A DNA stretch of 64,000 nt from DATLGB01 sp963740765 (lineage in GTDB: Bacteria > Actinomycetota > Thermoleophilia > Solirubrobacterales > Solirubrobacteraceae), in contig CAVUFN010000007.1 in NCBI GenBank assembly GCA_963740765.1, positions 36,856 to 100,855 of the forward strand. Reading direction: 5' to 3'. A program made the position numbers and the translations under genes. Of the stretch, positions 7,774-15,104 are shown in pieces. Under the pieces are notes generated by a model, which made no database searches, was not told where the DNA came from, and worked only from the letters and a program-made list of their open reading frames with translations. The number at the start of each line of letters is the position of its first letter. Position 1 is the stretch's first letter.

Positions 7774-8587
7774 GGACGCGCTCCGCGTCGCGGGCGATCC
7801 GCTTGACCGTGTTGGCCAGCACCCGGCCGGGACCGGCGTCGACGAAGCGCTCGATGCCGGCGTCCTGCAGGGCGAGCACCGTCTCGCGCCAGCGGACGGG
7901 TGCGGTCAGCGCCTCGGCGAGCCGGCGGCGGACGTCCTCGACCGGCGCGGCGGTCACGCACGAGTAGACCGGGACGCGCGGCGGCCGGATGTGCGTCTGC
8001 CGCAGCGCGTCGGTCCACTCGGGGACGGCGGTGGCCATGAACGGCGAGTGGAACGCGCCGGTCACGTTGAGCTCGAGCACGCGGACACCGGCGTCGCGCA
8101 GCGCGTTGCCGGCGGCCCGCAGCGCGTCGCGGGCACCGGAGAGGACGAGCTGGCCGGGAGCGTTGTCGTTGGCGACGGCGACGTCGTGGTCGCGGGCGAT
8201 CGCCGCGACGGTGTCCCCGTCCCCGCCCAGTGCGGCGAGCATCGAGCCCTCGCCGCACGCGCTCATGAGGCGGCCGCGGATCGCGGCGAGGCGGACGGCG
8301 TCGTGCTCGGAGATGACGCGGGCGGCGGCCAGCGCGGTCAGCTCGCCGAGGGAGTGGCCGGCGACGGCGGCGGGCGGCCGGTACTCGGTCAGCTCGCCGA
8401 AGTTGGCCAGGCCGGCGACGAGGATCGCGGGCTGGGCGAAGCGCGTGTCCTCGTCGGCGCGCGGGAACGGGTCCTCGCCCACGCACTCGGTGGCCAGCGC
8501 GACGAGATCGGGCCGCAGGGCGGCGGCGCGGTCGCGCATGCCGGGTGTCTGGCTGCCCTGTCCGGGGAAGAGGATCGCGGTCTGCAT
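7766..8587 (-). CDS. fabD: Malonyl-CoA:ACP transacylase
   Basis: Loads malonyl units onto ACP and is the first gene of the eight-gene fab operon. Motifs are the N-terminal FPGQGSQ, the nucleophile elbow VAGHSLGELTALAA with the acyl-binding Ser near residue 87, and the catalytic His in GAFHSPFM. At 273 residues it is a little shorter than the typical 300. The ATG at 8587 is preceded by GGCAGGA as a close Shine-Dalgarno site. The promoter must lie in the 105-base gap to the divergent SRPBCC gene, which holds two G/C-rich dyads. Confidence 0.94.
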   Translation of the reverse strand: MQTAILFPGQGSQTPGMRDRAAALRPDLVALATECVGEDPFPRADEDTRFAQPAILVAGLANFGELTEYRPPAAVAGHSLGELTALAAARVISEHDAVRLAAIRGRLMSACGEGSMLAALGGDGDTVAAIARDHDVAVANDNAPGQLVLSGARDALRAAGNALRDAGVRVLELNVTGAFHSPFMATAVPEWTDALRQTHIRPPRVPVYSCVTAAPVEDVRRRLAEALTAPVRWRETVLALQDAGIERFVDAGPGRVLANTVKRIARDAERVHV

Positions 8588-8641
8588 TCCTGCCCAGACT
8601 CACCCTGCGACCCCGGGCCGGTGGCAGACATCCCGAGAACG

Positions 8642-8681
8642 ACCCCCCGGTCGGGGGGTGCCTCACGACCCCTCGGGGGGT
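8642..8681. promoter_or_regulatory. Two tandem G/C dyads in the fabD divergent promoter region
   Basis: ACCCCCCGGTCGGGGGGT (8642-8659) is a perfect dyad with 8-base arms. A second related one, ACCCCTCGGGGGGT (8668-8681), has its centre 24 bases away, and both are preceded by ACGACC or GACC. They lie between the divergent fabD operon and the SRPBCC gene. Paired dyads about two helical turns apart look like an operator for a dimeric regulator of fatty-acid synthesis, but they could also form RNA hairpins. No regulator gene is adjacent. Confidence 0.4.
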
Positions 8682-8692
8682 AGTGCTCCGGA

Positions 8693-9103
8693 ATGCCGCG
8701 CGTGTACGCCGCCGACTCCTCCGCCACGCCCGCCGAGGCGTGGTCGCTGATCGCCGAACCCGGCCGCTGGGCGGAGTGGGCACCGCACGTCCGGGGCGCC
8801 TGGAACCTCGGCGCGCCCGAGGTGCAGACGGGGAAGCTCGGCGCCGCGCGGCTCATGGGCGTCGTCCCCGTCCCCGCCAAGGTCACCGCCAAGGAGCCGG
8901 GCCGGTCGTGGACGTGGCGGGTCGGGCCCCTCACCCTCGTCCACGCCGTGCACCCGACCCCGGTCGGCAGCCGCATCTCCATCACGCTCGACGGGCCGGG
9001 CCCGGTCACGGCCGCCTACGGACCGGTGGTTCAGCTGATGGTGCGCCGGCTCGCGCGCGTCGCCGCGGCGAGCAGCGCGTCCGCGTCGTCGACGAGGTCC
9101 TGA
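8693..9103 (+). CDS. SRPBCC (START-like) family protein
   Basis: A 136-residue cytosolic protein of the polyketide cyclase/dehydrase-like SRPBCC fold, which forms a deep hydrophobic ligand pocket. The N-terminus AADSSATPAEAWSLIAEPG followed by RWAEWAPHV is the typical first strand and helix, and later strands include SRISITLDGPGP. The ligand is unknown. The divergent arrangement with the fab operon hints at a lipid-related role, but this is only inference. Its last 73 bases overlap the end of the HAD gene on the other strand, and the tail there (AAASSASASSTRS) is low complexity. Confidence 0.75.
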   Translation: MPRVYAADSSATPAEAWSLIAEPGRWAEWAPHVRGAWNLGAPEVQTGKLGAARLMGVVPVPAKVTAKEPGRSWTWRVGPLTLVHAVHPTPVGSRISITLDGPGPVTAAYGPVVQLMVRRLARVAAASSASASSTRS

Positions 9104-9678
9104 GCCCCGGCTGCCTCGAGCTCGGCCCGCGTGCCGAAGCCCCAGGTGACGCCGATCGCGCGGAGGCCGTGGTCGCGGGCCGCCTCCATGTCGTAGCGGC
9201 GGTCGCCGACCATGGCGACGGCGTCCGGCAGCGCGCCGAGCGCCTCCGCGACCATCGCATGCTTGTCGTTCGGTCCGCCGGGCTCGGGCCCGGCGACGTA
9301 GGCGAACAGCGGGGCAAGGCCGATCGCCTCCAGCACCGGCATGGCGTAGCGGCGCGGCTTGGACGTGGCGACGCCGAGGAGATGGTCGCTCGCCAGCCCC
9401 CGGACCGCCGCCGGGACGCCCGGGTAGGAGCGCGTGTCGTGCAGGGCGTGGGCGTAGCGCGCCCGGTACTCCCGGACGGCGCGCGTGACGAGGTCGTCGT
9501 CCGGCGCGACCCCGAGCAGTTCCCCGAAGCCGATCTCCGTCGGCGGCCCGATGATCGGCACGACGTCGGCGTCCGGCCGGGTCTCCAGGCCGAGCGCCTC
9601 CAGCGCCGCGTTGATGCAGTCGATGATCGGCCGGCGGCTGTCGGCGAGCACGCCGTCGAGGTCGAAGAGGATCGCCAT
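9031..9678 (-). CDS. HAD family hydrolase (phosphoglycolate phosphatase-like)
   Basis: A 215-residue haloacid dehalogenase-superfamily phosphatase. Motif I is FDLDGVLADS at residues 5-14, with both catalytic aspartates. Motif II Ser/Thr is GVATSKPRRY, and motif III/IV are seen in LPDAVAMVGDRRYDMEAARD. A helical cap (subfamily I) separates motifs I and II. Length and motifs resemble Gph/PpaX phosphatases; the substrate is not determined. The start codon sits inside a 16-base perfect inverted repeat, so initiation may be structurally controlled. The 3' end overlaps the SRPBCC gene by 73 bases. Confidence 0.85.
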   Translation of the reverse strand: MAILFDLDGVLADSRRPIIDCINAALEALGLETRPDADVVPIIGPPTEIGFGELLGVAPDDDLVTRAVREYRARYAHALHDTRSYPGVPAAVRGLASDHLLGVATSKPRRYAMPVLEAIGLAPLFAYVAGPEPGGPNDKHAMVAEALGALPDAVAMVGDRRYDMEAARDHGLRAIGVTWGFGTRAELEAAGAQDLVDDADALLAAATRASRRTIS

Positions 9679-9707
9679 CCGGTGTCAGTACCCGGATGGC
9701 GATCCTC
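9667..9707. repeat. 16-bp perfect inverted repeat over the HAD gene start
   Basis: GAGGATCGCCATCCGG (9667-9682) is mirrored exactly by CCGGATGGCGATCCTC (9692-9707) with a 9-base loop. The left arm contains the HAD start codon and its first codons. In the HAD mRNA the start would be buried in a long hairpin. It may control translation, or be a fold-back artefact of assembly. Confidence 0.8.
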
Positions 9708-9767
9708 ATGCGGTCAGTAGCTGAAGACCGTGGCGGCCTCCGGGCCGATCCACTCCCACAGGACGGC

Positions 9768-10373
9768 TCAGGCGAGCAGGCCGAGCCGCTGCGCGCGCTG
9801 GACCGCCTCGGCCCGGTTGCGCACCTCGAGCTTGCGGTACAGCTTCCCCGTGTGCTCCTTGACCGTGTGCGGGGAGAGGAACAGCTGCGCGGCGATCTCG
9901 GGGTTGGTGGCGCCGGAGGCGATGAGGTCGAGCACCTCGCGCTCGCGGCCGGTGAGCAGCGCCGCGGCGGCGCTCTCCTCCTGGGGCTCGAACACCGTCA
10001 TCCCGAGGCCGACCATGCGCACGGCGCGGGCGACGTCGCCGGCGTCCCAGTCCTTGGAGACGAAGCCCGAGGCGCCGGCGGCGCGCGCGGCGGCGGCGGA
10101 GATGCGGCCGGCCCCGGAGATCAGCAGGACGCGCGTGGAGTCGGACGCTGCGCGCAGGCGCGTGCACACCTCCGCGCCGGACTCGGCGCCCAGGAACAGG
10201 TCGACGAGCGCGACGTGCGGCGTGTAGCGGCGGGTCAGCTCGACCGCCTCGTCGCCGGTGCGCGCGGACAGGAAGCGCTCCACCCACGGCTGCTCGCCGA
10301 GCATCAACCGGAAGCCCCAGTGGACGACGTCGTGGTCGTCGACGACGAGGATGCGCAGGCGGCGGTCCTTCAT
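9768..10373 (-). CDS. LuxR-family (NarL-type) response regulator
   Basis: A 201-residue two-component response regulator. The receiver domain occupies residues 1-125, with the acidic pair in ILVVDDHDVVHWG, the phospho-acceptor Asp in HVALVDLFLG and the conserved Lys in SGFVSKDWDAG. The C-terminal NarL/LuxR helix-turn-helix begins LTGREREVLDLIASGAT and recognises DNA through SPHTVKEHTGKLYRKL. It is the partner of the histidine kinase just upstream, whose stop overlaps its ATG by four bases (ATGA). Its targets are not evident, and no obvious output operon follows because the next gene on this strand is the HAD phosphatase. Confidence 0.92.
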   Translation of the reverse strand: MKDRRLRILVVDDHDVVHWGFRLMLGEQPWVERFLSARTGDEAVELTRRYTPHVALVDLFLGAESGAEVCTRLRAASDSTRVLLISGAGRISAAAARAAGASGFVSKDWDAGDVARAVRMVGLGMTVFEPQEESAAAALLTGREREVLDLIASGATNPEIAAQLFLSPHTVKEHTGKLYRKLEVRNRAEAVQRAQRLGLLA

Positions 10374-11458
10374 CGGTCGGGCACCGTGAGCCGGACGCGC
10401 CAGCGGTCGGGATCCACGCCGCCGAAGTCGACGATGCCGCCGGCTTCGAGCGCCTCGAAGGCGGCGAGGCGCAGCCCGACGCCGGCACCGTCGGTCTTGG
10501 CGGTCGCGGGCACGCCGTCGTTGACGACCTCGAGCACGAAGGCGCCGCCCGACCGGGTCACGCGGACCCCGACCCGTGTGGGATCCGCGTGCTTGGTCGC
10601 GTTGCGGACCGCCTCGCGCAGGACGGAGGACGCGACGGCGGGGATGTCGCCCTCGACCGCATCCACGTCGATCTCGAGGCTCGGGTGCTGCGTGCGCAGG
10701 CGACCCAGCTCCTCCTGCAGGGTGGTGGCGGGCGCCCGGCGTCCGGTCGGGAGAAGCGCGCCGCGCAGCTCGCTCAGCGCGGCCTGGACCTCCTGGTGCG
10801 CGCGCTCTCGGTGCTCCGCGTCGAGGTCCCCTTCGCCCGCGAGCGCGAGCGCGACGCCGAACAGCCGCTGGACGACCGAGTCGTGCAGGTCGCGCGCGAG
10901 GTCGATGCGCTCGCTGAGCCGGTTGGCGAGCTCGTGCTCGTGGGTGGCGTGCCGTGCCGCCGCGGCGAGCCCGGCGATCTTGCCCAGCGACCACAGGGTG
11001 TGGCGCTGCGCGTTGGAGAGCGGGCCGAGCGCGGCGGGGCGGTCGGCGACGATCACGCCGATGCCGCGGCCGCCCGCGGCCATCGGGATGCAGAACACGC
11101 GGCCGCCGTCGAGCAGGTGGTGGAACTCCGGCGGCAGGTCGCCGCGTGTGTCCATCTCCATGACTTCGTCGGCGCGCAGCGCGTCGGCGGCCAGCGCCAC
11201 CTGCTCGGCGGTGGGCGATCCGTGGGTGAAGAGGTCGAGCGCGATGCCGTGGGCCCCGACGGCGCGGACGAGCCGGCGGTCGCCGTCGTAGGCGAAGATG
11301 ACCGCGCGGCGCATGTCGGCGAGCAGGCAGGTCGCGTCGGCGAGCCGCGAGTAGAAGGCGTCGGTGGCGCCGGCCTCGGCGTCGGAGAGCAGCTCGGCGA
11401 ACAGGTCGACGGCCTCGACCGGCATGAGCGGCTTCCGCGTGGTGTCCGAAGCGTGCAT
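10370..11458 (-). CDS. GAF-domain sensor histidine kinase (HisKA_3 type)
   Basis: A 362-residue soluble sensor kinase. A GAF-like sensing domain fills about residues 30-175 (for example VFCIPMAAGGRGIGVIVADR). A HisKA_3 dimerisation helix follows, with the phosphorylated His in LARDLHDSVVQRLFG near residue 192. Then comes an HATPase domain with the N-box LREAVRNATKHAD and a G-box in GAGVGLRLAAFEALEAG. There is no transmembrane segment, so it senses a cytoplasmic cue. It is co-translated with the LuxR-type regulator by an ATGA overlap. The architecture resembles DevS/NarX-like oxygen- or redox-sensing kinases, but haem or flavin binding cannot be judged here. Confidence 0.9.
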   Translation of the reverse strand: MHASDTTRKPLMPVEAVDLFAELLSDAEAGATDAFYSRLADATCLLADMRRAVIFAYDGDRRLVRAVGAHGIALDLFTHGSPTAEQVALAADALRADEVMEMDTRGDLPPEFHHLLDGGRVFCIPMAAGGRGIGVIVADRPAALGPLSNAQRHTLWSLGKIAGLAAAARHATHEHELANRLSERIDLARDLHDSVVQRLFGVALALAGEGDLDAEHRERAHQEVQAALSELRGALLPTGRRAPATTLQEELGRLRTQHPSLEIDVDAVEGDIPAVASSVLREAVRNATKHADPTRVGVRVTRSGGAFVLEVVNDGVPATAKTDGAGVGLRLAAFEALEAGGIVDFGGVDPDRWRVRLTVPDR

Positions 11459-11505
11459 CCCTCTGCTCCACCACTACACGAGCGTTAACGAAAGTGACGC
11501 GAAGC

Positions 11506-11543
11506 GGGACCGTTTGAGGTCCCTCCTCGCCGGCGCAAGCGCC
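11506..11543. other. Two small hairpins in the kinase / M50 peptidase divergent gap
   Basis: The 249-base gap between the histidine kinase and the plus-strand peptidase holds GGGACC-GTTTGA-GGTCCC (11506-11523) and GGCG-CAAG-CGCC (11532-11543). Either could be a transcript hairpin or part of an operator. No coding sequence is seen in this gap, and no clear -35/-10 pair was found. Confidence 0.3.
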
Positions 11544-11707
11544 AGGCGGATCGGGCGGCGGGCCTTGCACCTCGGTGGCCTCGCTCTTTCGGTCCCTCTT
11601 CGCGTCTGGGAGAAACGTACGCCCGCCCTCGCCGGCGGGCAAGGGCATTCGCGCCATCGATCCCGCATTTTCCGGCTTCCTTAGCCCGCCCTGCGACACT
11701 GCACGGC

Positions 11708-12559
11708 GTGGAATCCTCCGCCCAGTGGCTCCCCCCGCGGCCGCACACCGAGCCGCCCCCTCCTCCGCCCATCGCGCCCGAGCCCGAACCTGCGTGGAAG
11801 CGCATGCTCGGGCCGCTCGCGGTCGTCGGCGTTGCCCTCGCCAAGTTCGGCAAGGTCGCCTTCATCGCCGTGAAGGGGGCGAAGTTCCTCACCACGTCGC
11901 TCTCGATGCTGGTGTCGATCGCGGCCTACACGCTCATCTTCGGCCTGCCGTTCGCGTTCGGTTTCGTCGCCCTGCTGTTCGTGCACGAGATGGGTCACTA
12001 CATCCAGCTGCGCCGGGAGGGAGTGCAGCCCGGCCGGATGATCTTCATCCCGCTGCTCGGGGCGGTCGTCAGCGCCCGCTCGTTCGGTGGGTCGGCGCTG
12101 GCCGAGGCGCGCGTCGGCCTCGCCGGCCCGATCCTCGGCTCCCTCGGTGCCCTGGCGGTGGCGATCGCCGCCGTCGCGTTCGACTCGGACATGCTGCAGG
12201 CGCTCGCGTTCACCGGCTTCTTCCTGAACCTGTTCAACCTGCTGCCGGTCGTCCCGCTCGACGGCGGTCGCGCGATGGCCGCGATGGCGCCGTGGATGTG
12301 GTTCCTCGGTCTCGGCGGCGTGATCCTGATGGTCTTCCTGTGGCCGAATCCGATCCTCATCCTGATCGCCATCTTCGGGTCGATGGAGGTCTACCGGCGC
12401 TGGAACGCGCGCAAGAAGGGCATGGACGGCAACGAGGCCTACTACGCCGTCCCGACCAAGTACCGCTGGCTCGTCGGCGCGGTCTACGTGGGCCTCATCA
12501 TCGCGCTGGCGCTGGGCATGGACCTCACGCACCTCGCGCGCGACTTCAACGACGTCTGA
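11708..12559 (+). CDS. Site-2 protease family (M50) membrane metallopeptidase
   Basis: A 283-residue membrane protein with a Pro-rich cytoplasmic N-terminus (residues 1-30) and about five to six hydrophobic segments. The zinc motif HEMGH lies in LLFVHEMGHYIQLRREG within a membrane helix near residue 100. The second conserved motif, LFNLLPVVPLDGGR, with the third zinc ligand Asp, is near residue 185. These are the hallmarks of intramembrane M50 proteases (RseP/SpoIVFB group), which cut membrane-bound regulators. There is no PDZ domain. It overlaps the GST-like gene by TGATG. Its substrate is unknown. A GTG at 11708 is the only start upstream of the first helix. Confidence 0.88.
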   Translation: MESSAQWLPPRPHTEPPPPPPIAPEPEPAWKRMLGPLAVVGVALAKFGKVAFIAVKGAKFLTTSLSMLVSIAAYTLIFGLPFAFGFVALLFVHEMGHYIQLRREGVQPGRMIFIPLLGAVVSARSFGGSALAEARVGLAGPILGSLGALAVAIAAVAFDSDMLQALAFTGFFLNLFNLLPVVPLDGGRAMAAMAPWMWFLGLGGVILMVFLWPNPILILIAIFGSMEVYRRWNARKKGMDGNEAYYAVPTKYRWLVGAVYVGLIIALALGMDLTHLARDFNDV

Positions 12560-13289
12560 TGCCGGCCAGGCTCTTCGTCGTCCACGGCTCGCATCCCTGC
12601 GCCGCCGTCGAGAAGGCGCTGCAGATCAAGGGAGTCGAGTACACGAAGGTCGAGCTGCCGCCGCCCAGCCACGTCCCGGTGATGCGCGCCCTGTTCGGGA
12701 AGCGCACCGTCCCCGGCATCCGCTTCGAGGACGGCGCCCGGGTGTCGGGCTCGCGGGCGATCCTCGACCGCCTCGAGGCGCGCGTGCCGGAGCCGGCGCT
12801 GCTGCCCGACCGCAATCAGGCTGCCGTGCTGGAGGCCGAGCGTTGGGGCGACGAGGTCTTCCAGCCGATCGCCCGCCGCATCCTGTGGCCGACCCTCAAG
12901 GCCCACCCGGAGGCGGCCCCGTCCTACGCCGAGGGCGGGAAGCTCAGGCTGCCGGGCGGTGCGCTGCGCGCCTCGATGCCCCTGATCGCCCGCGCGGAGA
13001 TCCGCCTGAACCGGGCGACGGGGGACGCGCGGGCCGCCGACCTGCGCGCGCTGCCCGGGTACCTGGACCGGATCGACGCGTGGCTGGCCGACGGCACGCT
13101 CGGCGCGCAGCCGACGCCCAACCGCGCCGACCTCCAGATCGGCGCGACCCTCGCGCTGCTGATGACGATGGCCGACCTGCGCGTGCGCATCGAGCCGCGT
13201 CCGGCCGGCGCGCCTGGCCGACCGGCTGTTCACGGCCGGCGGCCACCTCCCGGCGGGCTCGATCGCCCGCCGAACTACTGCCGGCCTAG
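12559..13289 (+). CDS. Glutathione S-transferase-like protein, 3' end frameshifted
   Basis: Begins with a thioredoxin-fold GST N-domain (RLFVVHGSHPCAAVEKALQ, residues 4-22; later RTVPGIRFEDGARVSGSRAI with the glutathione-binding cis-Pro region). An all-helical C-domain follows. It is intact to about base 13,205. After RIEPRP the sensible protein continues in another frame (RLADRLFTAGGHLPAGS) and then in a third (PAELLPA), ending on TAG 13287-13289, so two single-base errors are likely within 60 bases. That TAG forms a CTAG palindrome with the stop of the opposing gene, which supports this end. No true catalytic Ser/Tyr is obvious. The function is probably stress-related thiol chemistry, substrate unknown. 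Confidence 0.7.
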
Positions 13290-14212
13290 GTGGCCGGCGG
13301 CCCGGACGAGTCGGGCGCCGGCGTGTCGATCACGCTCGCATACCCCGCCGTCATCGGCCGGAACGACCCACCGACCGGCGCGTCGGGGTCCGGGCACTCG
13401 CCGCCGAAGCGGTCGAGCTGCGCCTGCGTGAGCAGGCTGTTGCGCTGCCCGCCGTTGGTGGCCGGCGACTCCTCCAGCCAGAACACCGCGCCCACGAACT
13501 TCGCCGGTGCCGTTGCCGCCGGTGATCGACATCAGCAGCGACGCGCGCTCGCCCTCGCACTCGCAGGCACGACACCGGACCCGAATAGCTCTGCCCGCTC
13601 GTCGACGTGACGGACACGGTGCCCTCCGGTGCGCTGCCGTCCGCCAGGCTGCTCGCCTCCAGCTCCAGCGTGTTCCCCTTGGGCAACCCACCACCGTCAC
13701 GTTCACCGCCTGCGCCAGACGCCAGCGACGCCCCCGTGACATTGAGCGTGTAAGCGGTTGTCGTCGAGGCGTGGACGAAGGAGTGCACAACCGGCACGAA
13801 CGTGCTCCCGGCCGGGACCGACGCCGCATGGTGACGACCGGGGGCCGGGCCGCAACCCAAGCTGAATTCGCCGCCGATGAAATTCGCGACCGCGTTCTTC
13901 GGCGCAAACGTCCCCAGGTAGGTGGACGGCCGAAGGGGCTCTCCGCACGACTCGGCAACCGGACTGCACGGTGACGCAGTCGAGTCCGCCCGTGTTGCGC
14001 AGCGCGTACGCGTCGTAGTTCGGATGTGCCGGAGCGTGAAGGGGGAGAGCGGTCAGCACACGTTGAAGTGGGATTGTTACCTCGGAGAGCATTCGTGTCG
14101 GGTCCGACGGCGAGATCTCGCCGCTGAAGCTCAACGTCTCCGCCCCCGCCCACGCCGGCGCCCCCAGACACACCGTCGAGACCAGCAGAATCACTATCGA
14201 TCGCGCGCGCAT
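13286..14212 (-). pseudogene. Secreted protein of unknown function, broken by several frameshifts
   Basis: The ATG at 14212 begins a clear Sec signal peptide (MRARSIVILLVSTVCLGAPA, cleavage after AWA). The mature part runs NYDAYALRNTGGLDCVTVQSG, then switches frame near 13,930 to a Ser/Thr-rich beta segment (VPAGSTFVPVVHSFVHAST, AYTLNVTGASLASGAGG). It switches again near 13,570 (ACECEGERASLLMSITGGN) and finally near 13,500 to the end VGAVFWLEESPATNGGQR...VIDTPAPDSSGPPAT. Joined together this is one exported protein of about 300 residues. I do not recognise the family. The close spacing of frame changes, beside a similarly damaged GST gene, suggests sequence errors rather than decay, but true pseudogenisation is possible. 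Confidence 0.6.
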
Positions 14213-14255
14213 CGCGCAACTCAACCAGAATCCGGGCCCGCCGGTCAACCGAACG

Positions 14256-14732
14256 TCAGCGCTCGGCCAGCGCGCGCTCGACGTCGCGCTTCATGTCGCG
14301 CTCCTTGATCGCCTGGCGCTTGTCGCCCGCGTCCTTGCCGCGGGCGAGGGCGATCTCGACCTTGGCGCGGCTGTCGGAGAAGTAGATCCGCGTCGGGACG
14401 ATGGTGAAGCCCTTGTTGGACACCTTGACCGCGAGCCGCTCGATCTCGGCGCGGTGGGCGAGCAGCTTGCGAGGCCGCTCGGGCTCGTGGTTGTCGCGCG
14501 AGGCGTTGGCGTACGGCGGGATGTGGACGTTGTGCAGCCACAATTCGCCGTGATCAAGGGAGACGTAGCCGTCCTTGATCTGGGCCTTGCCGCCGCGCAG
14601 GGACTTGACCTCCGTGCCGGTCAGGACCATCCCGACCTCGAGCTCGTCGGACAGGTGGTAGCGGTAGGCGGCCGACCGGTTGGTGGCGACGTCGCCCGGA
14701 GCCCGCTTGCGCTTGCCGCCCGTGCGCGGCAT
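14256..14732 (-). CDS. smpB: SsrA-binding protein SmpB
   Basis: A 158-residue small basic protein that binds tmRNA and delivers it to stalled ribosomes (trans-translation). Family segments are all present: the N-terminal ATNRSAAYRYHLSDELEVGM, the tmRNA-binding loop GTEVKSLRGGKAQIKDGYV, NVHIPPYANAS, and KGFTIVPTRIYFSDSRAKVE. The C-terminal tail KRQAIKERDMKRDVERAL becomes helical in the ribosomal decoding site. Its start directly abuts the FKBP stop codon. The tmRNA gene itself was not found in the flanks. Confidence 0.96.
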   Translation of the reverse strand: MPRTGGKRKRAPGDVATNRSAAYRYHLSDELEVGMVLTGTEVKSLRGGKAQIKDGYVSLDHGELWLHNVHIPPYANASRDNHEPERPRKLLAHRAEIERLAVKVSNKGFTIVPTRIYFSDSRAKVEIALARGKDAGDKRQAIKERDMKRDVERALAER

Positions 14733-15104
14733 CTACTTGATGTCGACGAGGTCCACGACGAAGACGAGCGTCTCGTCGGGACCGATGACGCCGCCGGCGC
14801 CGCGGCTGCCGTAGGCGAGGTGGGGCGGGATCGTGAGCCGGCGGCGGCCGCCGACCTTCATGCCCTGGACGCCCTGGTCCCAGCCCGGGATGACCTGGCC
14901 CGTGCCGAGGCCGAAGGAGAAGACGCGACCGCGGTCCCAGGAGGCATCGAACTGCTGGCCGTTGGCCCAGGAGACGCCGACGTAGTGGACGTCGACGTGC
15001 TGACCGGCGCTGGCCTCCGCGCCGTCCCCCACGGTGATGTCATGGATGAGAAGGTCGGCGGGCGCGTCCTCCCCTGCGGGGATCTCGACGGTCGGCTTGC
15101 TCAT
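14733..15104 (-). CDS. FKBP-type peptidyl-prolyl cis-trans isomerase
   Basis: A 123-residue single-domain FKBP, a cytosolic prolyl isomerase/chaperone. Seen in order are the strand VDVHYVGVSWANGQQFDASW (Tyr and Asp of the active site), FSFGLGTGQVIPGWDQGVQG (Val-Ile-Pro-Gly-Trp pocket floor), KVGGRRRLTIPPHLAYGSRG, and the closing strand TLVFVVDLVDIK. There is no signal peptide. It overlaps the RNase R stop by ATGA and is followed directly by smpB. Confidence 0.93.
   Translation of the reverse strand: MSKPTVEIPAGEDAPADLLIHDITVGDGAEASAGQHVDVHYVGVSWANGQQFDASWDRGRVFSFGLGTGQVIPGWDQGVQGMKVGGRRRLTIPPHLAYGSRGAGGVIGPDETLVFVVDLVDIK

Noticed and set aside
13290..14300. tmRNA (ssrA) next to smpB
   Set aside because: No tRNA-like ends or tag-encoding segment seen; the area is the broken secreted-protein gene.
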